From the NCBI GenBank assembly GCA_964457365.1, contig CAYWFP010000039.1:1-33055 (forward strand): 33,055 bases of DNA, given 5' to 3'. Origin of the DNA: CAYWFP01 sp964457365. Its GTDB lineage: Bacteria > Planctomycetota > SZUA-567. Positions 16,113 through 25,348 of this stretch are shown piece by piece. Numbering within the stretch: position 1 is the stretch's first letter; every line of letters begins with the position of its first letter. A model generated the notes under the pieces. It was not told the origin of the DNA, ran no database searches, and worked only from the letters and a program-made list of their open reading frames with translations. Made by a program: the position numbers and the translations under genes.

Positions 16113-18956
16113 ATGTTTGTACGCTTTGTCGTCGTGACTTTGGTAGGTTGTCTGTTTTTTATGGCCGGGGACGGCGCCACTCAGGCGCAAGAGAATCACG
16201 AGGTGCCGACGAAGCGCGCCAAGCCTATTGTAACATGTTGGTACATGGTTTGTTACCGCAATTCGGTCGAACGCTACATGGAAGAGATCCAGCTGGCGCA
16301 GCGGCACGGGATCGACGCGTTTCTGCTGGATGTCGGTGCCTGGAAGATCTTCGACGAGGAAGGCAAGTGGCGTGTGGGCGAGGGAAGCTATAATCACGAC
16401 AAGAACTACGTCGATTCGGTTACGCGCTTCTTCGAGGCGGCCAAGCGTCTCGGTTCGGGGTTCAAGCTGGCCATGTGCCCCGAAGCAATGGTCTTTCGTG
16501 GCAATCCGCGATTCGTCATCCCCGACATGATCAAGATGTTCAAGGATCACCCGGCCTATCTGCATGTCGACGGCAAACCGTTTCTCTGCACCTATATCGG
16601 CAATATCGACGGGTACGAAGCGGGTTTGAAACCTTTGAAGGAGGAGGGCATCGATGTCTGCTGGGTGCCGGCGATGGGGGACCGGCGGCACGGTTACGAG
16701 CTCAGCTACGAGAACGTCCTCGGGCTCCTGCAGGGCAGCGACTTGATGAGCGGCTTCACCATCTTCGGCGTCAACAACACCAACGCGATCATGCGCGCCA
16801 ACAGCGCCTGCCGCCGGGCCACGCTCTTCGCCGACCGGATCTACATGGCCGGGGTGAATCCGCATTACAACTCGTCGAACCTGCACGACCGTCTCGGTAT
16901 GAAGGGCTACGGCGCGCAGTGGGAGAGCGCCATCCGCGACGGCGCGGACATGATCTCCATCGTCATCTGGAACGACTACAACGAGGACTCCTTTCTCAAT
17001 CCCGGCCGCTGGCCGCACGGCATGGACAAGCCTTACGCCAGTCGCGACGAATCCTTCCTCGACGTCACCGGCTATTATAGCAGTTATTTCAAGCGCGGCG
17101 CGCCGCCGCCGATCACGCAGGACAAGCTCTTCGTCGTTCATCGCGCGCGCTCGCACTGGTTGAGCAAGGGCTGGGACATGAAGAACGAGCAGTGGATCGA
17201 TATCCGCTGGAAACAGTATCCGTACGATCAAGTCCACGACGACGTCTGGGACCGCGTCTATGCCACCACCTTTCTCACTGCGCCGGCGACGTTGACCATC
17301 GAACTCGGCAAGCACAAGAAGAGCGTGGAGATGCCCGCCGGGATCGCGCACGTCAATATCCCGATAGACGCGGGCGCGCCGCACTTCGTGCTCGAACGTG
17401 GCGGCGAGATCCTGCTCGACGTGATCAGCCGCAAGCAGGTGATTGCCGAGGCCACCAAGGAGAACAGCTTCCTGCCTTCCGATAGGGCCAAGCACCTCTT
17501 GAACCGCACCTTCACCAGCGGCGCGGCGGTGGGCCCGGTCAAGCGCGTCGAGGCCGAGTCGGGCACTCTTCATCCGAATACCGAGGTGGTCGATATTCCC
17601 GGCGGCAAGGGCGTGAAGACGATGGCGACCGAGAACAGCGGCTTCGCCGTCAAGATCGACGGCTTCGAGACCGGCACCTACAACGTCCGCATCCGCTACA
17701 GCAATCCCGATCCGAACGAGGCGCGGCTGACGCTGCAGGCCGACGGTCCGCCGCGCGGCGAGAACGAGTATCCGCATTACATGCCCGCCTGCCTGCCGAG
17801 CACCGGCGAGGGGAAATTCGCCACCGCCACCTTCCTCTGGTCGCTCTACGACAAGACGACTGAGATGAAGCTCGTCTTCGAGAAGAAGACGAGTTACGAC
17901 AAGAACCAGAAGAAGCAAGTGGACGATCCGTTCCAGAGCGACATCGGCGCGGTCGTCGTCGACGCGCTGGAGTTCGTCCGCGTCGAGCCGTGGCGGGACG
18001 CGCCGGAGAAATGGACTCAGACGCCGGAGATGGTGTTCCTGCCGGGCGGGACCTTTACCATGGGCAGCGACAAGCACGAGCCGGACGAGGCCCCGGCGCA
18101 CGAGGTGACGGTCTCGTCCTTCGCCATGGGCACGTACGAGGTGACCAACGCCGAATACGAACGCTACGCCCCCGAGCACAAGAAGTTCCGCGACGGCTTC
18201 TCCTGGCGCGATCGGGATCCGGTCATCTACGTGGGCTGGCAGGACGCGGTCAAGTACTGCAACTGGCTCTCGGAGAAGCACGGCCTGAGCCCGGTCTACG
18301 AGCACAAGGAAGTCGAGGAGGTGAACGAACACCGGTGGCGGCAGATGCAAGCCCAGCGGCAGCGCGAGATCGAGAAGTTGAAGCAGGAAGGCAAGCCGAG
18401 CGACAACCTGCCGCCGCTGGAAAAGCCGGTGCGCAAAGTCAGGAAATGGATCGTCGATATGAAGGCCGATGGCTTCCGTCTGCCGACCGAGGCCGAGTGG
18501 GAGTACGCCGCCAGCGGCCGGGGCGAGAACCGGCTCTACCCGTGGGGCGACGAGAAGCCCGGGCCGCGCCACGGCAACATGATGGTCGCCCGGGGCGAGC
18601 CGGCCGATATCATCTACGGTCCGCAACCGGCATCCGCGCCCAAGGGCGTCTATCCCGTCGGTTGCTTCCCCGCCGGCGCCAGCCGCGACGGACTGCTGGA
18701 TATGGCCGGCAACGTCTGCGAATGGTGCACCGACTGGTTCCACCCGTACGAGGCCGGCGCGCAGACCGACCCGGTCCGCCTGGACAAGTCCGCCACCGGC
18801 TATCGCGCCATCCGCGGCGGCTCGTGGGGCTTTTACGGCTATTCGCAGCGTTGCAGCGACCGCGAGTTCAACACCCAGGTCTACCCGGGCTATACGTATA
18901 TCGGCTTCCGCCTGGCGATCAACGAAGCGGGGTGGAAGAAGCTGAATAAACGGTAG
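16113..18956 (+). CDS. Secreted GH71-like hydrolase fused to CBM-like and SUMF1-like domains
   Basis: GAAAGGA at 16101-16107 sets the start. The 947-residue product has a signal peptide (MFVRFVVVTLVG, cleavage near TQA-QEN). Residues about 38-345 resemble GH71/GH99-like endo-acting barrels (VTCWYMVCYRNS, GIDAFLLDVGAW, AMCPEAM and WNDYNEDSF at 286-294, parallel to the GH71 WNDYGES motif). GH71 enzymes cut alpha-1,3-glucan, but the substrate here is open. Residues 479-632 form a CBM-like beta-sandwich (VEAESGTL to VDALEFVRVE). Residues 640-940 are a SUMF1/FGE-fold domain (MVFLPGGTFTMGS, RLPTEAEWEYA, AGNVCEW, RGGSW at 901-905). Both cysteines expected of an active formylglycine-generating enzyme are absent (F907 and Q912), so this domain is probably structural or binding. 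A charged, helical segment of about 55 residues (730-785) sits inside it. The gene diverges from the UlaG-like gene. Confidence 0.8.
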   Translation: MFVRFVVVTLVGCLFFMAGDGATQAQENHEVPTKRAKPIVTCWYMVCYRNSVERYMEEIQLAQRHGIDAFLLDVGAWKIFDEEGKWRVGEGSYNHDKNYVDSVTRFFEAAKRLGSGFKLAMCPEAMVFRGNPRFVIPDMIKMFKDHPAYLHVDGKPFLCTYIGNIDGYEAGLKPLKEEGIDVCWVPAMGDRRHGYELSYENVLGLLQGSDLMSGFTIFGVNNTNAIMRANSACRRATLFADRIYMAGVNPHYNSSNLHDRLGMKGYGAQWESAIRDGADMISIVIWNDYNEDSFLNPGRWPHGMDKPYASRDESFLDVTGYYSSYFKRGAPPPITQDKLFVVHRARSHWLSKGWDMKNEQWIDIRWKQYPYDQVHDDVWDRVYATTFLTAPATLTIELGKHKKSVEMPAGIAHVNIPIDAGAPHFVLERGGEILLDVISRKQVIAEATKENSFLPSDRAKHLLNRTFTSGAAVGPVKRVEAESGTLHPNTEVVDIPGGKGVKTMATENSGFAVKIDGFETGTYNVRIRYSNPDPNEARLTLQADGPPRGENEYPHYMPACLPSTGEGKFATATFLWSLYDKTTEMKLVFEKKTSYDKNQKKQVDDPFQSDIGAVVVDALEFVRVEPWRDAPEKWTQTPEMVFLPGGTFTMGSDKHEPDEAPAHEVTVSSFAMGTYEVTNAEYERYAPEHKKFRDGFSWRDRDPVIYVGWQDAVKYCNWLSEKHGLSPVYEHKEVEEVNEHRWRQMQAQRQREIEKLKQEGKPSDNLPPLEKPVRKVRKWIVDMKADGFRLPTEAEWEYAASGRGENRLYPWGDEKPGPRHGNMMVARGEPADIIYGPQPASAPKGVYPVGCFPAGASRDGLLDMAGNVCEWCTDWFHPYEAGAQTDPVRLDKSATGYRAIRGGSWGFYGYSQRCSDREFNTQVYPGYTYIGFRLAINEAGWKKLNKR

Positions 18957-19018
18957 GTTCCGAAGGGACAAGCGGCGGCAGCGCGAATCCGAGATCGCCG
19001 CCGTCCGAGCGGCGCAGG

Positions 19019-19045
19019 CGGTCTCCCGCATATGGCGGGAGGCCG
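19019..19045. terminator. Strong hairpin between convergent genes
   Basis: An 11-bp stem (19019-19029 with 19035-19045, one G-T pair) with loop ATATG lies in the 90-base gap between the GH71 fusion and the convergent LamG/DUF6067 gene. A further GCGGCG/CGCCGC repeat (18972-18977/18996-19001) is upstream. Position and stability fit a shared terminator, though T-tracts are weak. Confidence 0.55.
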
Positions 19046-19046
19046 T

Positions 19047-22000
19047 CTACTCGCGTTCAAGCACGAAGACGCGGTAGTCGCGGGGGCGGATGGTGAAGGT
19101 GATCCTCGCGCCGTCGGTTTCGATTTCGAGCAGTTTCTTCATCTTCTCCTGCGGCGTCTCCTGCCGCTCGAGGGTCAACCCGCCGGCGTCGCCCAGCGGG
19201 TCGTCGAGCCCCAGTCCCTCGCCGTCGTCCAGCGACAACCCCTCGTCGGGCAGCGATTTCTCCTTCTTCTTGCCCGGCAGGATCATGTCCTCGCCGTACG
19301 GGGGCTCCGGCTTGCAGTCCACGTCGCGCCAGGCGACGGCGCCGCCGCGGCCGAAGATGCGTTGCGGATCCGCCGCCGCGGTGAGGGTGCGCGGCTTTTT
19401 CGTCAGATTGCTGATCACCACCAGCGCCTGCTTCTCCTTGATGAAGAGGCACGGCAGGATCTCCGGCGGGGCGCCGCCGTCGAGGACGAGTTCGTCCTTC
19501 AGGTCCCAGTAACTCACATAGCGCAGCTTCGGATCGGTCAGGTCGAACTGGCGGAAGTTCGCCTGCAGGCCCGCGTCGGCGTTGTGCCAGAGGAACCAGA
19601 AGTCGTGCGGCACGAAGTTGGCGTGCATGGCGCGGAGCTGGCGGTATTCCCACTTGTAGTAGTACGCCGGCGGATTCGGCGTGTTCTTCGGCCCGTAGGT
19701 GCAGTTCTTGAAGAAGGTGTACCACCCCCATTTCTTCGCGTTGCCCATGATGCGGAGTTCGTCCACCGACCAGCGGTCCACCGCGTCGGTCTTCGAGTAG
19801 GCGTGGATGTCGCGGTCCTCGCCGTTGACGGTGCTGGTGCAGAAGCTGAAGGCCGGGATCTCGAAACACCAGGTCATATGCGGCAGGATATGGCAGGGCT
19901 TGCCTTTCTTCTGGAAGAGGCGGTACATGCGCTTGCAGAAGCGGCGGAAGCCCATGGTGTTGAACCCCACGCGCCGACCGTTCTCACTCGGCGGATAGCG
20001 ATACGCCGTGCTCGCCAGCGAGTAGGTCCGCCCCATCGAGGTGTCGTCGAAGTAGATGCCGTCGATCAGGCCGCGTTCGAGATACTCGTTCATCGTCCAG
20101 ACGAGGTAGTCCTCCCATTCGGGGATCCAGGCGATGCGGCCGGTCCCGGCCCAGAGATCGTGGTTCCAGTCCTTGAAGCTCTCGCCCGGGCGCGGCCAGG
20201 AGTAGTCGATATAGCAGAAGACCGGGTTCTCCTCGCCGAACTTCTCCTGAATGTCCGCGTGCATCTCCGCGGCGATCTCCCAGCTATGCGGCTCGACCGC
20301 GAAGCTCAGGCCCCGGCCTTCGGCGTTCTTCATGCTGAAGCCGACGAAGTCGTCGATGCAGTCGAACTGGGCGTTGGGCTTCCCGCGGGGTCCGCGGTTC
20401 CAGGCCCGGCAGCCGACCGGCAAGGGACGCGTGGGCGTCGGATGGAGGATGAAAGTGAACGTGCGCTCGGTCTCGAGGACGACCGGTTCGCAGATCACGT
20501 TCATACGGTAGACCACCGCGTCCTCGCGCCGCCGGATCTCCTGCGCGGGGACATCGTCGACCGGAGTCCAGCCCTTGTCGTTCTCGCCGTGGAAGCCGAT
20601 GCCGGCGTGGTCGCCGCCGACCCAGATCGTGGGGCAGAAGCTGCCCTGTTTCACGCCGAGTTGCATGCCCTTCTTCGAGAGCGTCGTCCAGACGCGCCCT
20701 TCGCCTTCCGGGATCATGCGGATGTCGTAGCTGCGGCGGAAATTCTTCCCCGCGCCGTTGCAGATCAATTGACCGGCCACCGCGGCGTCGAAGTGGAAAT
20801 CGACCTGCAGTTGTTCGATCTTCGCCTGCTCCCCGCCGGCCTCGAGTCTGATCGTATAATGGATCAGCCCGTCGAATTCCATCCATGCCGAGACGTTGGC
20901 GCCGAGGCCGTCGCCCTGGAGCGTTCCTTGCCAGCGCACCAGGTCCTCCGCCGTCTCGGTGAATTCGACCGCGCCCGTGCCGGTCAGCTCGGTCTCCCGC
21001 CCGCCGACGGTGGCGCGGATGCGCGGGGGTGAAACGAAGAGCTCGCGGCCGGCGGAAACGATTTGCCGCGGCAGGCCGCCCGGGGCGAGTTCGACCGTCC
21101 GTCCCCACACCGACATCGTCCGGTCGTTCACCGCGATCGGCGTCCACGGCTTCGGCACGGTTCGCTCCTCTCCGAGGGTGTTGCCGTACCACGCCGGCTC
21201 GACGCGCTCGTACGGGATCTCGACCGTGGCCAGCGTCTTCCCTTCGGCGCTTTTGGAGGTATATACGAGTTGATGGGTGCCGAAGTCGAATTCCCGTTCG
21301 GCGGTGACGGCCCCGCGACCGTTCTTGTCGAGTTCGACGTCGGCAGCTTCCCAGAGCGCTTCGCCGCCGGGTTTATCCAGCAGGCGGACCGAGACGCTCG
21401 TCGGCGCCACGCCCTCGGCCGGCAGGCAGGCGAGCTCGATCTTGAGCTTTTTCACCAGGTCCCACGAATGGGCGAAATAGGTGTAAAGCGCCTTGACCTC
21501 GGGCAGTTTGACCAGACGCGTTTCGGCGTCGGGGAAGTAGCGCGCGTAGGCGTTATCGACTTCCTCCGGCGCCAGCGGCCAGTCGTAGACGCGCAGTTCA
21601 TCGATCAGCGTCGCCGAAGGGATCAGCCTGAGCGCGTACGTGCCGTCGGGTTTTCCGCCGGTACGCTTGTTCCACGCCTCGTACTCCTTCTTGTCCGCCG
21701 GGCCGCTGAGCGAGCGGAAGGAGAACTGCGGCGCGGCCTGCGGTTCGGCGTCGATGTAGATGCGCGTCTTGCCCTGCTCCCAGGTGATGACCACGTGAGT
21801 CCAGGTGCCCGGATGGATGCCGAAGAACGGCTTGATCGAGGCGACCTTTCCCGCGCGGCCGAGGCTGAGGTTGACCGAGCGGAATCCGCTGAGGTAATGC
21901 GGCGTCTTCGCCGCGGCCAGACGCATCAGCTTCATCCCCTTCACGCCGCGCCCGTGGTAGTCGCCGAGGTAGAAGTTGTTCCAATTTTTGGGGCGGATCC

Positions 22001-23096
22001 AGAATTCCAGCGTTCCCTGTTCCTTGGGCAGGGCGTTGAAGCCGACGCCGGCGAAGGCCGCGCCGCGGCCGATAGAGCTCATGTCGAACGCCTGGCCGCG
22101 CACGCCCGGGACGAAGCACGAGGCGTTGGCTTTGCCGTTTGCTTTCATGCCGGAGAACGTCTCCGGTTGCAGCGTACCGTCGAAGCTCCACCAGGCATAC
22201 GGCTCCCCGCAGCGTTGGAAGAAGGGCGGTTGATCGGCGAGCGGTCGTTCCTTCCCCGGATCCGTGAAGGCCCAGCCCTGCCATTCGTAGATGAACGGTT
22301 CGCCCGCGCGGAGTCGCACCTCGTCGACCACGCCGCGAAAGCCCGGCGACCCGGGCGCTCCACCGATGCGCAGCGCCGTCTCCAGTAACGCTAGGAGGGA
22401 GCGCGCCTTGTTCTCGACCAGCGGCGTGCCGTTGACGCGCAGCGCCGCGCGGCGGAGGTGTGCGCCCGTGCCGGTCAGCGAGAGGGCGATGTTGGTCCAT
22501 GTCCCGGGGGGACAGGGGCGGGGGTGATCAAGTACGACCTTGTCGCCGAGGCGCAGTTGGATCTTCCCGTTCGCGTACCAGAGCCGCGCGCCCTGTGCGG
22601 CCGGATCGCCGAAGCAGGCGAGCGCGCCGCTTGTGGCCTCGGCATCGGGCTTGATCCAGAAGTCCAGCGTCAGGCCTTCGTGGACGCTGTACGCGCCGTT
22701 GAGGTCGGCCTTGTCCAGCAGCACCCAGCCGTTTCCACCCAAGCGGACGCCCTCGGCGAAACGCCCGGCCTTGGCTTTGGCGGCATCGCCTTCGAGTCGC
22801 CCCTGAATCGCCTTCTCTCGGGACATCCTGTCGCCCAGCCCCGGGCCGTCGAGGCCATCGAGCCCCATGTCGTCCAGTTCGTCGCCGGCGCCGAAGGTGT
22901 CGAGCGTCTCCTCGGCCTTGGCCTGGCGCGGGTTGAACGCGCAGAGGAAGATCAGATCCGGCGCTTCGAGCGAGGCCGGGCTTTTCCAGAATTCGTCATG
23001 CGGCGGCACCGGCGCCCGCGGTTTGATTTCACCGCCGAAGGCGAAACCGCCCGCCAGCAGGACGAATAGCCCGAGTCGGATGAATACTCGAATCAT
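19047..23096 (-). CDS. Secreted LamG-LamG-DUF6067 glycoside-hydrolase-like protein
   Basis: The 1349-residue product begins with a signal peptide (MIRVFIRLGLFVLLAGGFAFG). Two concanavalin-A/LamG-like sandwiches follow: about 110-270 (LTLDFWIKPD, GTWTNIALSL, GVVDEVRL) and about 325-560 (GTLEFWIRPK, GTWTHVVITW, TLIDELRVYDWPL). Then comes the DUF6067 region (GH123-like): a beta part (WTPIAVNDRTMSVWGRTVEL, about 680) and a TIM barrel with DGIYFDD (Y1015) and HMTWCFEIP. GH123 enzymes release N-acetylgalactosamine, but the DUF6067 activity is not known to me. Two acidic Gly/Leu/Asp-rich segments (66-89 and 1282-1306) look disordered. It is a relative of the product of 28729-25349 with a different binding module, is last of three minus-strand genes, and may be expressed from the same promoter. 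The ribosome binding site is weak. Confidence 0.75.
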   Translation of the reverse strand: MIRVFIRLGLFVLLAGGFAFGGEIKPRAPVPPHDEFWKSPASLEAPDLIFLCAFNPRQAKAEETLDTFGAGDELDDMGLDGLDGPGLGDRMSREKAIQGRLEGDAAKAKAGRFAEGVRLGGNGWVLLDKADLNGAYSVHEGLTLDFWIKPDAEATSGALACFGDPAAQGARLWYANGKIQLRLGDKVVLDHPRPCPPGTWTNIALSLTGTGAHLRRAALRVNGTPLVENKARSLLALLETALRIGGAPGSPGFRGVVDEVRLRAGEPFIYEWQGWAFTDPGKERPLADQPPFFQRCGEPYAWWSFDGTLQPETFSGMKANGKANASCFVPGVRGQAFDMSSIGRGAAFAGVGFNALPKEQGTLEFWIRPKNWNNFYLGDYHGRGVKGMKLMRLAAAKTPHYLSGFRSVNLSLGRAGKVASIKPFFGIHPGTWTHVVITWEQGKTRIYIDAEPQAAPQFSFRSLSGPADKKEYEAWNKRTGGKPDGTYALRLIPSATLIDELRVYDWPLAPEEVDNAYARYFPDAETRLVKLPEVKALYTYFAHSWDLVKKLKIELACLPAEGVAPTSVSVRLLDKPGGEALWEAADVELDKNGRGAVTAEREFDFGTHQLVYTSKSAEGKTLATVEIPYERVEPAWYGNTLGEERTVPKPWTPIAVNDRTMSVWGRTVELAPGGLPRQIVSAGRELFVSPPRIRATVGGRETELTGTGAVEFTETAEDLVRWQGTLQGDGLGANVSAWMEFDGLIHYTIRLEAGGEQAKIEQLQVDFHFDAAVAGQLICNGAGKNFRRSYDIRMIPEGEGRVWTTLSKKGMQLGVKQGSFCPTIWVGGDHAGIGFHGENDKGWTPVDDVPAQEIRRREDAVVYRMNVICEPVVLETERTFTFILHPTPTRPLPVGCRAWNRGPRGKPNAQFDCIDDFVGFSMKNAEGRGLSFAVEPHSWEIAAEMHADIQEKFGEENPVFCYIDYSWPRPGESFKDWNHDLWAGTGRIAWIPEWEDYLVWTMNEYLERGLIDGIYFDDTSMGRTYSLASTAYRYPPSENGRRVGFNTMGFRRFCKRMYRLFQKKGKPCHILPHMTWCFEIPAFSFCTSTVNGEDRDIHAYSKTDAVDRWSVDELRIMGNAKKWGWYTFFKNCTYGPKNTPNPPAYYYKWEYRQLRAMHANFVPHDFWFLWHNADAGLQANFRQFDLTDPKLRYVSYWDLKDELVLDGGAPPEILPCLFIKEKQALVVISNLTKKPRTLTAAADPQRIFGRGGAVAWRDVDCKPEPPYGEDMILPGKKKEKSLPDEGLSLDDGEGLGLDDPLGDAGGLTLERQETPQEKMKKLLEIETDGARITFTIRPRDYRVFVLERE

Positions 23097-23310
23097 GGCC
23101 GCTCGCTTTCTGTTGTTCGCCGGTAGTTGTTCCTCGTCTACGATAGCCTATAGCCGGTCTGCAACCGGGCCGTCTCGACGCAAAGACCGTATGCGGACGC
23201 GGCGAGCAAGGGTATGGCGACAGGCAGTCCTCTGTCATAGTAGCCGACAGATCGCCTTGGGCAACCCGCGGACGTTGCATTTGTATAACGGTCTTCGTCG
23301 CCCGGTGCGA
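23097..23310. other. 214-base gap inside the minus-strand gene set
   Basis: No gene is visible. It holds short repeats: CTGTC/GACAG copies between 23219 and 23250, and on the minus strand GGCTATAGGCTATCG, which offers -10-like hexamers without a well-spaced -35. It could carry a processing site or a weak promoter for the LamG/DUF6067 gene. Confidence 0.35.
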
Positions 23311-25263
23311 CTATTTCTTCGCCATCTCCGGCGGACAGGGAATGCTCTCGCCGTCGACCGCCAGCGTCCCGGCAGCGAAATCCGCCCGCACCTCGGTGCC
23401 GTCCTCGAAGACGGTGGTCTTGCGCTGCGGTCCGTCGGCCTGGTAATCGGTTATCGCCAGTTCCTTCAAGTGACCGAACCGGATCGCGCAGAGGTCGTAC
23501 GCGGCTTTCAGCGCCTTGGCCCGTTGATCGTCGAAGACCGGCATCAGGCCCGGATGGGTGGAGTATTCCTCGCGCAGGATGCGGCCGTAGAGGACACAGT
23601 CCATGGCGTTGGCCCAGCTCGGGCCGCCGGCGGCTTCGCAGAGGGTCAGGCCGCTGAAAACGAGTTGCCACAGCGGCACCAGCTCGCCGTGGCTGTGGAG
23701 TTGCATGATCGGCCAGGACGGATCGCACATCTTCATGTGCCATTCCTTGCCCGGGTTGGTGATGCAGTCGGCCGCCACGGAACATGGAAAGAAGCCCATC
23801 TCCGTCCCCGCCGCGCCGAAGACCTCGCGCATGGCTTCGAGCACGCGGATCTGCCCGCGGGCGCAGTCGGCGCGCGTGCCGCGGTGCTTGGGGTGGTAGT
23901 TCACCTCCAGCGGTTGTTCCATGTAGTCGACGTACGACATGCCGCGCATGCCCAGCGCCTGCAGCGCGTGCGCGTGGCCCTGCAGATCCTCTTCGTCGTA
24001 GGCCAGCGGCCAGCCGCAGTATTCCACGCCGCCGGCCCAGCAGCCATGGATCAGCGGCTCGCCGAATTGGTCCATGACCACCTTGTCAAGGTCCGTCTCG
24101 GGCGAGCCGGCGCACAGCATCATGAAGTTGTTGTGCACGTGCATGTGATAGCCCATGGCGTTGCCTTCGCGGATCAGCTCGCGGAAGCCTTCCTCGCCAC
24201 CGAGGCGTTCCTCCACCGGCAGGCGCATGGGGTACTGCCCGTCGTGGCCGCGCGTATTCCACCCGGTCATCTCGGTGAGAATGCCGTCGATGCCGAGTTG
24301 CTTGCAGGTCTTGAGCGATTCCAACGCCTCGGCGAAGGACATGTAGCGTTGAAACGAGCCGGGCTGCCGGACCTTCATCGAGGAGGCGAGATAGCCGACG
24401 TGTTCGATGCCGAAGAACAGCTTGACGATGATCGCCTTCATCAGGTACGCCACCTCCGGCGACTCCGCGGTGCGCTCGCGCAACGTTTTCTTGCCGCAAT
24501 CCTCGAGGACGTGGCGGCGCAGACGTCTGCCGGCGGCGAGGAGCATGTTCTCGTCCTTGGGCAGGACGGAGAAGCGGTATTCGCGCAGCCCCGTTTCCAC
24601 CGGGTCGATCCACAGCCGGCGGAGGGTGATGTTGAAGGAGATCTCGCCCGCGCCTTCACCGTCCGCCGAGACCCGGCAGAGGGTGTCGGGCGCTCCCTTC
24701 AGCGCCAGGCAGACCAGGCCGCCGGCCTCCTCGCGGCTGGCGCAGATCGGCAGCGTGGGCACGATTTCCCAGCGGTCCTGTTCGCCATAGAGCAGGAACC
24801 GGTCGCTGAAGGCCGGCAGCGACCCCGTCGCGGCCCGGACGCCGGTGATCAGCGGCGCCAGCAGCTCGCCGTGCACGCGCATCAGACCGGGCAGCAGGTC
24901 GACGCCGAAGAGGCGGAAGAGCCGGTCGTCGCGTTCGTAGACCTCGTGCGGCACCAGGACGACCGAGAGCTCGCCCTCGCGCTCGCGCAGCCAGAGCGCC
25001 AGTTCCAGCCCGTGCTTCTCGTCGATGACCATCACCCGCGCGCCGCCGGGCACCGGCTCGACCCACATGGTGCGGTACTTCTCCACGCGGAGCGTCCGGC
25101 GCAAGGCCTTGTCGTGAACGTGCAGGCGCATCAGCGGGATGTTCTCGACGCTCCGGCCCGACGTCTTGTCGGTGAAGGTGACGAGCACTTCCTCCTCGCG
25201 CGGATCGATCTGCAACTTCCAGTCCCGGGCTTCCACGGCCAGGGGGTTGACATGGTCCGACAT
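23311..25263 (-). CDS. Putative cytoplasmic glycoside hydrolase, DUF5696-like
   Basis: The 650-residue product starts at 25263 with AAAAGGA six bases upstream. Residues 1-260 form a beta-rich N-terminal domain (LQIDPREEEVLVTFTD, GLELALWLREREGELSV). From about 300 the sequence reads as a TIM barrel: SFAEALESLKTCKQLGIDGI, MTGWNTRGHDG, LGGEEGFRELIREGNAMGYH, VHNNFMML, GMSYVDYMEQPLEVNYHP, GFFPCSVAADC and WPIMQLHSHGELVPLWQLVF. The TGW plus LGGE-x-GF pair resembles DUF5696 proteins, which share features with GH101-type barrels. The catalytic residues are not certain; D and E residues at the barrel strand ends are candidates. There is no signal peptide, unlike both flanking genes, so it probably acts on imported fragments after the secreted DUF6067 proteins act. 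It lies 85 bases after the upstream gene. Confidence 0.6.
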   Translation of the reverse strand: MSDHVNPLAVEARDWKLQIDPREEEVLVTFTDKTSGRSVENIPLMRLHVHDKALRRTLRVEKYRTMWVEPVPGGARVMVIDEKHGLELALWLREREGELSVVLVPHEVYERDDRLFRLFGVDLLPGLMRVHGELLAPLITGVRAATGSLPAFSDRFLLYGEQDRWEIVPTLPICASREEAGGLVCLALKGAPDTLCRVSADGEGAGEISFNITLRRLWIDPVETGLREYRFSVLPKDENMLLAAGRRLRRHVLEDCGKKTLRERTAESPEVAYLMKAIIVKLFFGIEHVGYLASSMKVRQPGSFQRYMSFAEALESLKTCKQLGIDGILTEMTGWNTRGHDGQYPMRLPVEERLGGEEGFRELIREGNAMGYHMHVHNNFMMLCAGSPETDLDKVVMDQFGEPLIHGCWAGGVEYCGWPLAYDEEDLQGHAHALQALGMRGMSYVDYMEQPLEVNYHPKHRGTRADCARGQIRVLEAMREVFGAAGTEMGFFPCSVAADCITNPGKEWHMKMCDPSWPIMQLHSHGELVPLWQLVFSGLTLCEAAGGPSWANAMDCVLYGRILREEYSTHPGLMPVFDDQRAKALKAAYDLCAIRFGHLKELAITDYQADGPQRKTTVFEDGTEVRADFAAGTLAVDGESIPCPPEMAKK

Positions 25264-25348
25264 GACAGGTCCTTTTCAGCGTTTGTTGATCAACGTCGCG
25301 CCGGCAGTCCGGTGCGTATCCCAGATGTTGTCGAAGCCGCTTCGTGCC

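Noticed and set aside
18028..18940. Active formylglycine-generating enzyme for the local sulfatases
   Set aside because: The fold is there, but both catalytic cysteines are missing and the protein is secreted while the sulfatases are cytoplasmic.
14910..19031. Minus-strand open frame of 1373 codons over the GH71 fusion and UlaG-like genes
   Set aside because: Shadow of the plus-strand fusion gene; no family motifs and composition of an antisense translation.
19032..21032. Plus-strand frame of 666 codons opposite the LamG/DUF6067 gene
   Set aside because: Antisense shadow; the minus-strand frame has a signal peptide, LamG and barrel motifs.
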